Shown: piece after piece, positions 56,101 through 64,000 of the stretch
How the letters are laid out: each line of letters begins with the position of its first letter
How positions within the stretch are numbered: the first letter of the stretch is position 1
Assembly: GCA_036571765.1 (NCBI GenBank)
Contig: BROE01000007.1
Span: 4,583,150-4,647,149 of the forward strand
DNA: 64,000 nucleotides
Source: Plecoglossus altivelis
Lineage: Eukaryota; Chordata; Actinopteri; Osmeriformes; Plecoglossidae
Direction: 5' to 3'
Notes under the pieces: generated by a model
Told to the model about the DNA's origin: nothing
The model's input: only the letters and a program-made list of their open reading frames with translations
Database searches by the model: none
Translations under genes and position numbers: made by a program

Positions 56101-57059
56101 GAGACGAGAGGATGAGAGGAAGGACAGGAGATGAGGAAAGGAGAGGAAAAAGAGGAAGCCATCTGAGAGAACTGGGTCAGGGCCGGAGAGCCTGTGGGAC
56201 TGATTTCCCATCATGCATTGCAGGCAGGCAGGTACAGGTAGCAAGCAGACTTAAAGGGAGGGCCTTGTTCAGAAACAATCTTGAACCCTTTCCCCCCCAT
56301 GCCAGGCCTTAGGTATGATAAATCAATCCTACAGAACAGGAAGGTTCAGATGACATGTTGCTTGCATCAGTCTAAATACGATAGGCTGGCAAGATACTTG
56401 GAGCCAGGCAGGGGGAGGGGCTAAGGCTGGTGTCTGGACAAGGCTGACGTGGTCTCGGCTGGGAAGGGGAGTGGGGCGTGTCAAGGACGTTTAAGCTTTA
56501 CGTGATTGGGTGATTAGAACGTGGGGGTGGGGGTGGGGTCATCAAAAGGAGAGGAAAAAAGGTGAGTTGAGATGATTGTTGGACATCGTCGTACCCACTG
56601 AGAAAGGAGTAGACTGCTCGGCCAAGACTTGGATGATGACGGTGATGATGATGATGAAGATTGGTATCCATGGTAACATCCCAAAGGACAAAACAAAGTG
56701 ACGTGCAAGCGGTAGTGCACGTGTGGAAACAGGACAGAGGATGTCAGAACAGAGGCAGCGGGACCAGAACAGCAACCAAAAGGCAGCCTCCGTTTCCATA
56801 GCAACTGAGGAGGGTGTATGAAAAGGGGGATTGGGTGGCGCGGGAGCTGCGTACAGGGTTGCACAGAGGGGTGTGCAGGGGCGAGGGCAGCAGGTGAGGA
56901 CGGGGGGGAGGGCGAGCGGGGGGAGGGAGGGGACGGAGGTGAGAGGTTGTACCTGGGAGGACACCACTTCTGTGTAGCTGCTTAGAGTGTCCTCAGAAAA
57001 CTTAGCAAGCTGGGATGAGAGAAGAGGCTAGTTAACAACACAGAGGGTGGCCTCTCTCC

Positions 57060-57109
<50 letters not shown>

Positions 57110-60100
57110 CATGGTTATATATGTGGTGTACATGTATGGGTGTAAGAGTGTGTGATATGTGCTGTGTGTACATCTGCGGTGTAGTGTGTATAGGTGGTAC
57201 ACAGATGTGTTCATGTGGCTCCCGTGTGTGTGTGTGTGGCGTACAGATGAGAGTGTGTGTGTGTTTGTGTGTGTGTACGCGTCTCACCAGGCCGGTGGGA
57301 GAGGCGCGGCTGGACTCTGCTAGGACGCGGGCCTCTCCGTAGGCGTTGACCAGGACCCAGAGCACTGGGAACAGGAGAGGCAGGATGGGCAGCACGCCCA
57401 ACAGCTGCAACACAACAACAACAATCAGCTGCAACGCCAACGAGCGCCAGCGGTACCACAATAACAACAACCCAGTCTTACCTGAAGCTGAAGGAGGTGC
57501 CAGCAGGCAGGAGTGAGGTTGGGAGAATCGAAGATGTAGCGCACCGTGTTGACCAGCAGGAACGCCACCTGCAGGAGGGAGGCAGCATGTCAGTCACATG
57601 GGCACTGCATGGACGCCACTGCCCAGCTGGTAGCAGCAGTTGGTAATCTATTGATCCCTCAGCAGAAAATTAGGTGTTGTAGTAGGCAAGCACAGAAAAC
57701 AAGGGAAATATACCGAACATACAAAATATCCAATAGCAAAAATACACAGGACTGCACATGGGGTATTCCCATTGTTTGTTTGTCTATGATTTCGGTATTC
57801 TGTGCTCTGTGAGGGGGGCGTGTCTCACCAGGACAATGGGACAGGCCAGCTTGGCCATGATGGACTGCACTGTGAAGCGCTCGTTATCCAGCGACGTGAT
57901 TGGCCTAGACAGAGCCAGGTCCAGGCTGTTCCTGTGACACGAATGGATGAGAGGTTAGCATCCAGCACACGTCTGACGCATGCCCTAGCTGACCTCTGAC
58001 CTGTCGATGACTGGATGAGTGACGGGCAGGCCAATCATTCAGGAGTTGTGCAAACCCTTTCCCAACCCACAACCTTTAACCTGCGACTAGAGGCCCCGGG
58101 CCGCACGGGGGCCGGCTGAATGATTAACATCTGGGTCAGATAAGCTCTGCTCCATTTCCCACTCTTTTGTGTCTGGCCATACATACATATACATACATAC
58201 ATACATACATACATATACATACACTCAGCCTCCTTGAGGAGGGGAGGAAGGAAGGAAGACGAGACGGAGGAAGAAAAGGGAGGAACAAAAGAAGGAAGAA
58301 AGGACGGAAAGGAAGAAAAGAACAAAAAGGACGAATGCCCAAAGTGAATGGATGACAGGACGGAGGCAAGGAAGGGAAGGAAGTAGGGAGGGAGGGTGGG
58401 GGGGCAAGGATGGCCGGGTGCCCCACCTGACACTGTCCAATACGGGGGTGCGGACCACCCGGAAGAGGCGCTGCTGCTGGGGGCTCTGGGGGCCCCTCTT
58501 CTCGCTGGCCCGGGGGGAGGGAGGGGGGGAGAAAGGGGGGAACAGGTCTCCTGGCTCCAGAACGATGTGCTCGTCATCCTGGGGGAGGGAACATAAGGGG
58601 TTTTAACGGACGTTACTGAGAGGGTGGAGCAAGGGTGGGGGCTGCCCATGGAGCCGGGGCTAGTACAGGAGCATGGTTTGCCAGGGAGGCGGGGCTACCT
58701 TGATGCCCCTGAGCGAGGCGAAGGCCTCCTGGCCAGGGCGCAGGGCGATCACGTCCCCTTCCACCAGCAACGCCACGGGCAGGTTGACCAGCTGGGAGTC
58801 GCGGTATGTCCAGTGGAGAGACCAGGAGGGAGACGAGGGCGTGTACAGGTCAGGGTAGAGGGAAGGAGACCAGCGCACACTCTCTCCCGCACAGCCCGAC
58901 ATGTAGTCTGAAAGAGGAGGAAGACCCAGGATCTCAGAGAAGGTTCCGGAATGCCCTAAACGCCCCCCCCACCTCCCTCTGTGACGGAAGCTTCAGCGAA
59001 GGTTCTAAAGCCCTCGTCAGCCCTTTGCATTACATCTACTTTCTTTGTGTCAGAGATTTGGGCAAAGGTGTTCTGGAACGCAGCCCGCCCGCCCGCCCGC
59101 CCACCCCCCCTCCGTCCCCCCCTCCGTCCCCACCTCCCACCTCACCGTCCATCTGCGTGATGATGCTCCTCAGGCGGCGAACCATCTCGCTTTTCTTCAG
59201 CCTCTGCTGTCGGCGCACCAGCCACAGGTTCAGCAGCAACAGCAGCAGGAGAGCCAGGGAGCTTGCCACCTCCAGACCCCGACTGAGGAGAGGAACAAGG
59301 AGGAGGAGGAGGGAGAGAACAGGGGGAGGGGGAAGGGGGGGAGGGATAACAGGGGGAGGGGGAGAAAAGAAGGACCAGAGGAATTTTAGGTGATCCTGTG
59401 CAGACCGATTCCGAAGGAAAACGGAAGTATTTGTGTCAAAGTAAAGAATGTTCTGGACCCCCAGCTGGGGTTTCACTTCCTGTGAACGCACCTGCCCAGA
59501 GGCTGGCTGCCGTAGCAACAGAGCAACCCCAAAACCACCAGCAGCGTGAGGGCAGCCCCCGGCCAATGGAGGCAAGAATGGCGGTTACCATGGTGAAGGA
59601 AGCTCTTCGCCCACTGCTCCTGAGGAGACGAAGAAAGAAGAAGACTTGTAAATAATGATGTGACATCGTGTAGGTGCGTGATGTCTTACTTTCCGTGCGA
59701 TTGAATTATGATGTGGAGGCCTTGTGTTTGTGTGTGTAGTTACGAGGACTGGTGTGTTGTGTGTGTGTGTGTAGTGTACCTCAACAGCATCAGCGTCAGT
59801 ATGGCCAGTCTTGTTGGCTGCGCTCCAGAGACTGTGTGTTGTGACAACAATGTCTGTGTTGTATATACCTGAAACACGATAGCAGCGTCGAGTGGCCAGT
59901 CTTCTGGGGGGAGAGAGAGACATTGGGGAGAGAGAGAGACAGAGCAACAGGGCACCCCTTACTACCATCACACTCTCCTGATCTGCACACTAGGCAGCAA
60001 CCAGGAACACACCTACACAACCTTGTTAACAAGGTCCACACCCACCTCTTGCAACATTCCGCGCACACACACACACACCTCCGCATTCTGCACAGGAGGT

Positions 60101-60158
60101 CCTACATGTCACTTACGTGACACCCAGCATGTCTCAGAGGGAAGAATACACACACACA

Positions 60159-60214
<56 letters not shown>

Positions 60215-61050
60215 GAGAGAGAGACAGAAAGACAGAGAGACAGAGAGAGAGACAGAGAGGAAAAGACACATAACACTGTACATTTCTTAGGATATAAGAT
60301 AAATGAATACATGACTCATGTATACATAAGGGGAGCAGGGGCAAAGGGCGCCTCCACTGTCTCAACTCTGCGAGGGAAGAAACCTTTTTTTCAGAACCTA
60401 GTAACGAGCGACAACTTGCCCTCGTAACACCACATCCACACACGATGACCTGCCCCTGCATACCTACGCTGCTCAGAGCTCTACTTCACCCTCTCTCCTG
60501 GACGTCTATGTTTAACTGCATATCCCAACACAGGGTGACTCATTTTAAATACACACACCGCACACACCAACATTCAAAAGCACACATTTCAATAAAAGAC
60601 AAGCTCATTTTGAACACACACACCGGATGCAGAGGGTGAGAAAGTGTTGGGGAGGAGGAGGGGGAGATGCTGGTTAGAATCTATCATATCTGGTTTGTGG
60701 ACAGCCAGCAGTCTGCAGTGAGGCCAGAAGTCTGTTCGTTAAAGCCAGTTTACTGAGTAAGCCTGACTTAAGTCAGGGTAAGTAACTGACATAAGCCTTT
60801 ATGGAACAGGTCCCAACAGAACAGGTTCGCCAGATGATAAACAACTCTTGTTTTCCCCCCATCAGGTGTGACAGGGGGCAGAGTCTCAGAGATACCTTTG
60901 GGATCAAACCACCCAATCGGAACACCCCCCCCACCGAGTGCTGTCTTCATGAGGGTTCCCATGAGCCTCTGTTTACACTAACACCATCCCCCCCAGAACA
61001 TGTAGGCGCTAGGCAACAAGACTCACCTGCTTCTTATCCTGCAGCTCCAT
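45563..61050 (-). CDS. tmem94: Transmembrane protein 94, P-type-ATPase-like
   Basis: A multi-pass ER membrane protein distantly related to P-type ATPases. The human protein has been linked to magnesium uptake into the ER and to a neurodevelopmental syndrome (from memory). Thirty coding exons with matching phases give 1,332 residues, against about 1,356 in human, if the tandemly duplicated exons are counted once. The N-terminus (MELQDKKQ at 61,027-61,050) is followed by hydrophobic segments, a conserved cytosolic domain (LVEGDVIALRPGQEAFASLR), the VDKQGILSWP site where P-type pumps have DKTGTLT, a large middle region, and C-terminal membrane helices ending FETKLGMNSPF at the stop, as in human. 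Defects are one missing N-terminal exon and the duplicated block 51,798-55,589. Exon coordinates are in the three block entries. Confidence 0.95.
47371..47434. repeat. CA microsatellite at a tmem94 splice acceptor
   Basis: About 32 CA units adjoining the exon that starts at 47,366. On the gene strand the GT run leads into the TAG acceptor. Confidence 0.95.
48470..48610. repeat. GA-rich repeat filling a tmem94 intron
   Basis: GAGAGAGAGCGATA and GAGCGACA units occupy nearly the whole intron between the exons at 48,361-48,460 and 48,611-48,720. About 150 bases of pyrimidine repeat therefore make up this intron on the gene strand. Confidence 0.9.
50325..50410. repeat. 17-bp tandem repeat (ATATTATCAGCGGTCCG), four copies
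   Basis: Four copies of a 17-base unit precede an AT-rich stretch (50,410-50,500). CGATATTATCGGCCG-type arrays are, from memory, typical of a dispersed repeat in many fish genomes, so this may be the end of a larger element reaching to about 50,640. It lies in a tmem94 intron. Confidence 0.75.
50660..51750 (+). mobile_element. 5' fragment of a LINE retrotransposon (endonuclease region)
   Basis: In a tmem94 intron, antisense to that gene, the plus strand encodes an APE-type endonuclease fragment. It starts near a GTWNVTS-like stretch (50,930), then NERVTSLHLQARDKSLTVVS, EYPAFLESLGGVL, and LLWDFNAHL, where active elements have GDFNAH. Further pieces in other frames (MFEHKGVHQCTW, RPGRPKHIVRVCWERL, FNSHLQDSFSQIP) show that it is broken by frameshifts. 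It stops near 51,750 before any reverse transcriptase motif. This is a dead, truncated copy of a jockey/L2-like fish LINE; the missing 3' end is unusual, because LINEs normally lose the 5' end. Confidence 0.85.
51798..53658 (-). other. tmem94: tmem94 middle exons, copy A of a tandem duplication
   Basis: Carries four intact exons in gene order: 53,240-53,344 (EMLRCVWRHL...), 52,895-53,068 (VLCCVDKQGILSWP...), 52,262-52,525 (...HPSGSNVSFSHDTEGGEDE) and 51,833-52,148 (AEDFVCDYHLEMLSLSQDQQ...). All phases suit the flanking tmem94 exons. This copy reads cleanly throughout and is the one I use for the protein. The VDKQG motif marks where P-type ATPases carry the phosphorylated aspartate; the Asp is present but the usual TGTLT is not. 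Confidence 0.9.
52860..52894. repeat. CA microsatellite beside a tmem94 exon
   Basis: A CA run directly at the exon end at 52,895. The breakdown of similarity between copies A and B begins at this repeat. Confidence 0.9.
53659..55589 (-). pseudogene. tmem94: tmem94 middle exons, copy B (partly corrupted duplicate)
   Basis: Repeats copy A at an offset of 1,860-1,861 bases. From 53,659 to 54,712 it differs from 51,798-52,852 only in the length of one G-run. From 54,713 to about 55,176 it accumulates many small insertions and deletions that destroy the VDKQG exon. From 55,177 to 55,589 it matches again closely. Intact exon copies are 55,176-55,280, 54,122-54,385 and 53,694-54,009. If both copies were spliced together the frame would break, because the last exon of copy B ends in phase 1 while the first exon of copy A starts in phase 0. 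Most likely an assembly artefact. Confidence 0.85.
55590..56950. other. tmem94 intron, GCTAG-rich then mixed
   Basis: The first 200 bases are rich in GCTAG and GGGCTA words, continuing a theme from the end of each duplicated copy. The rest includes purine-rich sequence (56,070-56,160) and a GATGAT run (56,632-56,660). No exon is seen. Confidence 0.6.
57060..57108. repeat. GT microsatellite
   Basis: About 23 GT units in a tmem94 intron. Confidence 0.95.
58180..58222. repeat. (ACAT)n repeat
   Basis: About ten ACAT/ATAC tetranucleotides, followed by GGAAGGA-type purine repeats to about 58,410, within a tmem94 intron. Confidence 0.9.
60160..60262. repeat. GA microsatellite
   Basis: A pure GA run followed by GACAGA variants, inside the intron where a tmem94 exon appears to be missing. 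Confidence 0.95.
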
Positions 61051-61404
61051 GGCAACGGCAGCCACTCAACATGCTCCAGGGCCCGCACGCCCTAGCAACG
61101 GCAACGTCGCGCACGTCTCCCCCTACCTGACGACCTCTGACCTCGGAGGGTCCTCGTCTGGCGCGCGCCCCCTGACCTCCTCCCAGAGCCCCTGACCCAG
61201 CCGGCTCTGCCAGTCTGAGGGAAGGCTATGGCAGACGCACGCCTGCAGCACAGCAGTCTGGGAGGTGTAGTTGGGAGGCGGACCGAAGATGGTGGTGGTG
61301 GTGGTGGTGGAGGGGGCAGGCACCAGTGTGGAGCTTCGGTAGCTGGAGGTGGCGGAGTCTCTGGGGAGGAGAGGGACAGGCAGGGAGGGAGGGGCCTTCA
61401 CATG

Positions 61405-61570
61405 TGTACAGTACACAAACAAGAGACGTCAACGACAGAGTCAGCAACAGAGTTATGCGTTCACCGTGTGTTCCGCGAGAGAATGTCGGACGACAGGCCG
61501 ACGTACATTCGACGAGATGGATTTGAACCGGTCAACTGCTCTAACCACCGAGCGATACCCATCCCACCTG
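61405..61570 (-). mobile_element. Possible tRNA-derived SINE fragment
   Basis: On the minus strand, at about 61,519-61,553, the sequence GCTCGGTGGTTAGAGC forms a tRNA-like D arm (GCTC paired with GAGC, with a box A-like TGGTTAGAGC). Shortly after comes CCGGTTCAAATCC, a good box B. The anticodon arm between them is missing, so this is not a functional tRNA. It looks like the head of a tRNA-derived SINE whose body runs to lower coordinates. The family is unknown. Confidence 0.45.
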
Positions 61571-62810
61571 TTTCCACAGAAACGTTACAGAGGAATACCC
61601 TCTCCCCCCTCTACTGTATCCCTCTCTCGCTCACCACATAAGCAGCTTCCCTTCACACACAAATACCAGGAAAGCAGAGTCAGCAGTCTGTTTTGGCTCA
61701 CACACTAGACAGCACTCACTCAATGGGAGAGAGCAACACAGAACAAGAGACAGAGGGGTGGACAGAGAGGGGGAGAGAGAGGCAGGTGGAGGCAAGAGAC
61801 AGAGAATGAAGAGGCAGAGAGAAAGACAGAGAGAGCGAATTGCAAAGAGTCAGACAGACCGAGCTTTGAGGTAAAGATAATGTGCACTTTTGTTCCGTTA
61901 TCCTTTGATCAGTCAAGCCCAAACAGTTACGAAAACTGTCGAGTTGTAGTGGAGCCGGCTGTGGTTAACCAATAAAGTTTCCCTTCCAAGTCAATGCATG
62001 GGCCAGGAGCATTCTAGTATAGTACAGGGTAACAGGTGAACAACTACATAGCTGACTTAGCGAGAATACTCGGACAAGAAACGATTTACACGGAAGTAGC
62101 CAGTCGAACTCAACCGTCACATGGCTAGATAGCATCAACAGGGATATTCACCGCCAGACTGTTCGGTTCTATATCTGACCTCACCTGGCTGTCGTAGTAA
62201 CCAGGCTGCCAGTAGTAGCTATAATCGCTCACTAAAGATGATTATCCTGGAATTCACTTCACAGTATATACTTACTAGCAATCAATCAGTCTGTCTGGCT
62301 TAGTGGGCGACGGTCGTGACTGATACAACTTAAGTCTGCAGTGACTCGATGAATGGCAATGCTCGCCGACCAGCAGACATCTAGGGATGTGCCCGGCAGG
62401 GTAGTCAGATATCGGCCTTTCATGCCTCCAATTTCAAATACAGCTCAAACTAAGCATATTACTTGTCTATAACCATGCATCAGCTAACTGCGTTCAAACT
62501 AACCGGTTGGTCAGCAATCCAGCTAAGAGATAGGTCAGCAGGTAGAAGCGTCCGGCTTAGCATCGCGCTAAAGTAAAGTCACTCGGATCACTCGTCCCTC
62601 CAAAGCTGTGTCGTATGGGGGGCAAGGAGAGGCTAGCTTGCTAGCTGACCTGTCTTGCTTTAGCTGCGCATTGCACGATCCTGGTTAGCAATGCATTAAC
62701 AACGACATCGTTAACAACAGTAATGTTACTGGTTAACGGAAAATCAAGACCCGTTTCAGATCATCACAGATTGGATCCATTCAGGCAAGCGTTCGGCCGA
62801 TGTCACTCAC

Positions 62811-63060
62811 TCTGAGAGTAGCTGAGACACAGAAGACGGGCGTGAAGTCACACCGCACAAGAACACGGATACCGTGATACATGCACACGACATACAATCA
62901 ACACGGTTTACTGTTTACTCACAGACTGCGCGCGTGTCTTCCTACCGCAATACCGTCTTTTAATCCAACTCTCTGACTTACGGTGGCCAGTGACGGCGTA
63001 TCCCTAACGAGAAACGGCCATGTTCAGGAACAGGAAAGAAGGGGTGGCATTTTTGTATCG
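62811..63060 (-). promoter_or_regulatory. tmem94: tmem94 5' end: untranslated exon and promoter region
   Basis: On the minus strand ACTCTCAGA|GTGAGT at 62,811 is a strong donor ending a probable untranslated first exon that starts somewhere near 62,990-63,020. No TATA box is seen. Another candidate untranslated exon ends at about 61,128 (GTCGTCAG|GTAGGG). The true start site cannot be fixed from sequence alone. Confidence 0.4.
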
Positions 63061-63323
63061 GTGGCGAAGAAAGCGGACTGTGATAGGTTGAGATTCCGAG
63101 AGGGCTTGTCATAACTGCGATTTCGTCGCTTTTGATTGGCTTGTAGCGTCGACATAAGGTGCTCATTGAAGACGCATATTCTACAGTATTTTGAAATACG
63201 AGACTCAGTTAGACCTTCCCGTTTGCACTATTCTTAAAGAACAGCGTGATTCATAACACACGAGACAGTGAACGAGGCCACGCAGTGTATGCACCCAATA
63301 TAAGTTTTTAATAGTGGTACACT

Positions 63324-63329
63324 TTTATT
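63324..63329 (-). terminator. Poly(A) signal of the unnamed distal gene
   Basis: TTTATT on plus reads AATAAA on minus, about 420 bases downstream of the stop codon at 63,749. The sequence between (63,330-63,748) is AT-rich and has no other gene, so it is the likely 3' UTR. Confidence 0.55.
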
Positions 63330-63700
63330 TCAACATCAATAATTTGATTTTATAGATAAAATATATGATATCATCAAATATTGCTACCATCAAACTTTTT
63401 GATTGTCATTGTATATGTATGTATTTATTTATCGCATACGTGCGCTGCTCTTTTTAAAAATTGTAATATACAAAATTAGACATTCGTTGGTCATCAGACA
63501 GTTTGAAATTTAAAAAGTAGATGCAGCTCGTATTTCACTTGTTTACAATCAGGCTCATATAAATACTCCTGTGCTTCAGAGGAAGGTGTCATGATTGCAG
63601 CAGCTGTTTCCGCTCCTATAACTTAACACCAGGCAAACTAACCTTTAAGTTGTGTGTGTTCTTAAAGGACTTGTACATGTGTGTGTTGGTGTGTGAATGC

Positions 63701-63701
<1 letters not shown>

Positions 63702-63746
<45 letters not shown>
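63702..63746. repeat. GT microsatellite
   Basis: About 22 GT units lying immediately downstream of the stop codon of the distal gene (on its 3' UTR side). Confidence 0.95.
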
Positions 63747-63748
<2 letters not shown>

Positions 63749-63749
<1 letters not shown>

Positions 63750-63847
63750 TAGTGGGTGAGCCCTGTGTAGCTGGATGCAGAGCTGTTGATGGGTGGGCGC
63801 ACCATCTCGTCCATGATGACAGCTAAGATGTGGCACAGCTCCTTGGC
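63749..63847 (-). CDS. Last coding exon of an unrecognised gene (partial)
   Basis: An acceptor (TTTTTACAG) at 63,848 opens a minus-strand exon. Read in phase 0 it gives 32 residues, beginning AKELCHILAVIMDEMVRPP and ending SSYTGLTH before a TAA stop. It is placed on the same strand as tmem94, with a poly(A) signal about 420 bases further on. The rest of the gene lies beyond a CA repeat and the assembly gap. Another phase is also open, so the frame is not certain, though this one has a natural composition and an early stop. I do not recognise the family. Confidence 0.55.
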
Positions 63848-63851
63848 CTGT

Positions 63852-63852
63852 A

Positions 63853-63886
<34 letters not shown>

Positions 63887-63894
63887 GCATTCAC
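63852..63894. repeat. CA microsatellite before the gap
   Basis: CA repeats in the intron upstream of the last exon. The assembly breaks ten bases later. Confidence 0.9.
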
Positions 63895-63904
63895 ACACCA
63901 ACAC

Positions 63905-64000
63905 NNNNNNNNNNNNNNNNNNNNNNNNNNNNNNNNNNNNNNNNNNNNNNNNNNNNNNNNNNNNNNNNNNNNNNNNNNNNNNNNNNNNNNNNNNNNNNNN
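63905..64000. other. Assembly gap
   Basis: Unresolved bases (N). The gap follows a CA repeat, a common cause of assembly breaks. Confidence 0.99.

Larger units (their letters stand above)
56953..61050 (-). other. tmem94: tmem94 5' exon block (9 exons)
   Basis: Exons in gene order: 61,027-61,050 (MELQDKKQ); 59,492-59,619; 59,146-59,282; 58,699-58,907; 58,427-58,578; 57,829-57,931; 57,482-57,568; 57,288-57,404; 56,953-57,009. They encode two N-terminal hydrophobic segments (LTLLVVLGLLCCYG; LALLLLLLLNLWLV), a basic stretch, the conserved LVNLPVALLVEGDVIALRPG, a Pro-rich SPPPSPR segment, and a further membrane pair (VAFLLVNTVRYIF; VLPILPLLFPVLWVLVNAYG). From remembered human sequence an exon of about 35-40 residues should sit between the first two exons. 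I could not find it on either side of the GA repeat in that intron. Confidence 0.9.

Noticed and set aside
61123..61422. A separate small minus-strand gene upstream of the tmem94 start
   Set aside because: The frame includes a Thr run from a GGT repeat and ends beside a plausible splice donor. It is better explained as tmem94 5' UTR.

Overview
This window is vertebrate genomic DNA, almost certainly from a teleost fish. The coding exons are small and bounded by GT/AG introns. CA, GT, CT and GA microsatellites and minisatellites are very dense. The proteins are fish-like versions of conserved vertebrate genes, and fish-type transposon fragments (LINE, SINE-like, LTR remnant) are present. There is no prokaryotic or plasmid signature and no CRISPR array. 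The last ~96 bases are an assembly gap (N).

Layout. (1) 1-17,400: no gene recognised. This stretch is gene-poor and full of simple repeats, long polypyrimidine tracts, minisatellites, a telomere-like G-rich array and one probable LTR remnant. A ~280-bp block is duplicated within the first 900 bases with indel-type differences. (2) 17,434-21,025, plus strand: an nme2-type nucleoside diphosphate kinase gene (151 aa, five exons, TATA box, poly(A) signal). (3) ~21,555-33,400, minus strand: mbtd1 (FCS zinc finger plus four MBT repeats, 649 aa, 16 coding exons), with a ~3.4-kb 3' UTR, tail-to-tail with nme2. (4) ~33,670-41,900, minus strand: tdrkh (transmembrane anchor, two KH domains and a Tudor domain; 560 aa in the canonical form). 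An intron near its 3' end holds a long serine-rich ORF with frame-compatible splice sites at both ends. (5) ~42,130-63,000, minus strand: tmem94 (about 1,330 aa reconstructed, 30 coding exons found, P-type-ATPase-like ER membrane protein). A 1.86-kb block carrying four of its exons is present twice in tandem. (6) 63,305-63,850, minus strand: the last exon and 3' UTR of a gene I cannot name, running into the gap.

Relationships. From memory, NME1/NME2 next to convergent MBTD1 matches human 17q21.33, and human TMEM94 lies at 17q25.1, so much of the window is 17q-like. The tdrkh position between mbtd1 and tmem94 differs from the human arrangement as I remember it (TDRKH on chromosome 1). The four minus-strand genes are packed head-to-tail, with a few hundred bases or less between one poly(A) signal and the next promoter. 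They do not form a pathway: NDP kinase makes nucleotides, MBTD1 reads chromatin within the NuA4/TIP60 complex, TDRKH scaffolds piRNA biogenesis at mitochondria, and TMEM94 is linked to ER magnesium handling.

The points most worth checking are: the serine-rich candidate cassette exon of tdrkh (exactly 810 nt, phase 1 at both ends); the loss of the GxxG loop in its first KH domain; the exon-containing tandem duplication in tmem94, which looks like an assembly error; and a palindrome-bearing 33-bp tandem repeat in an mbtd1 intron. I found no new multi-gene system.
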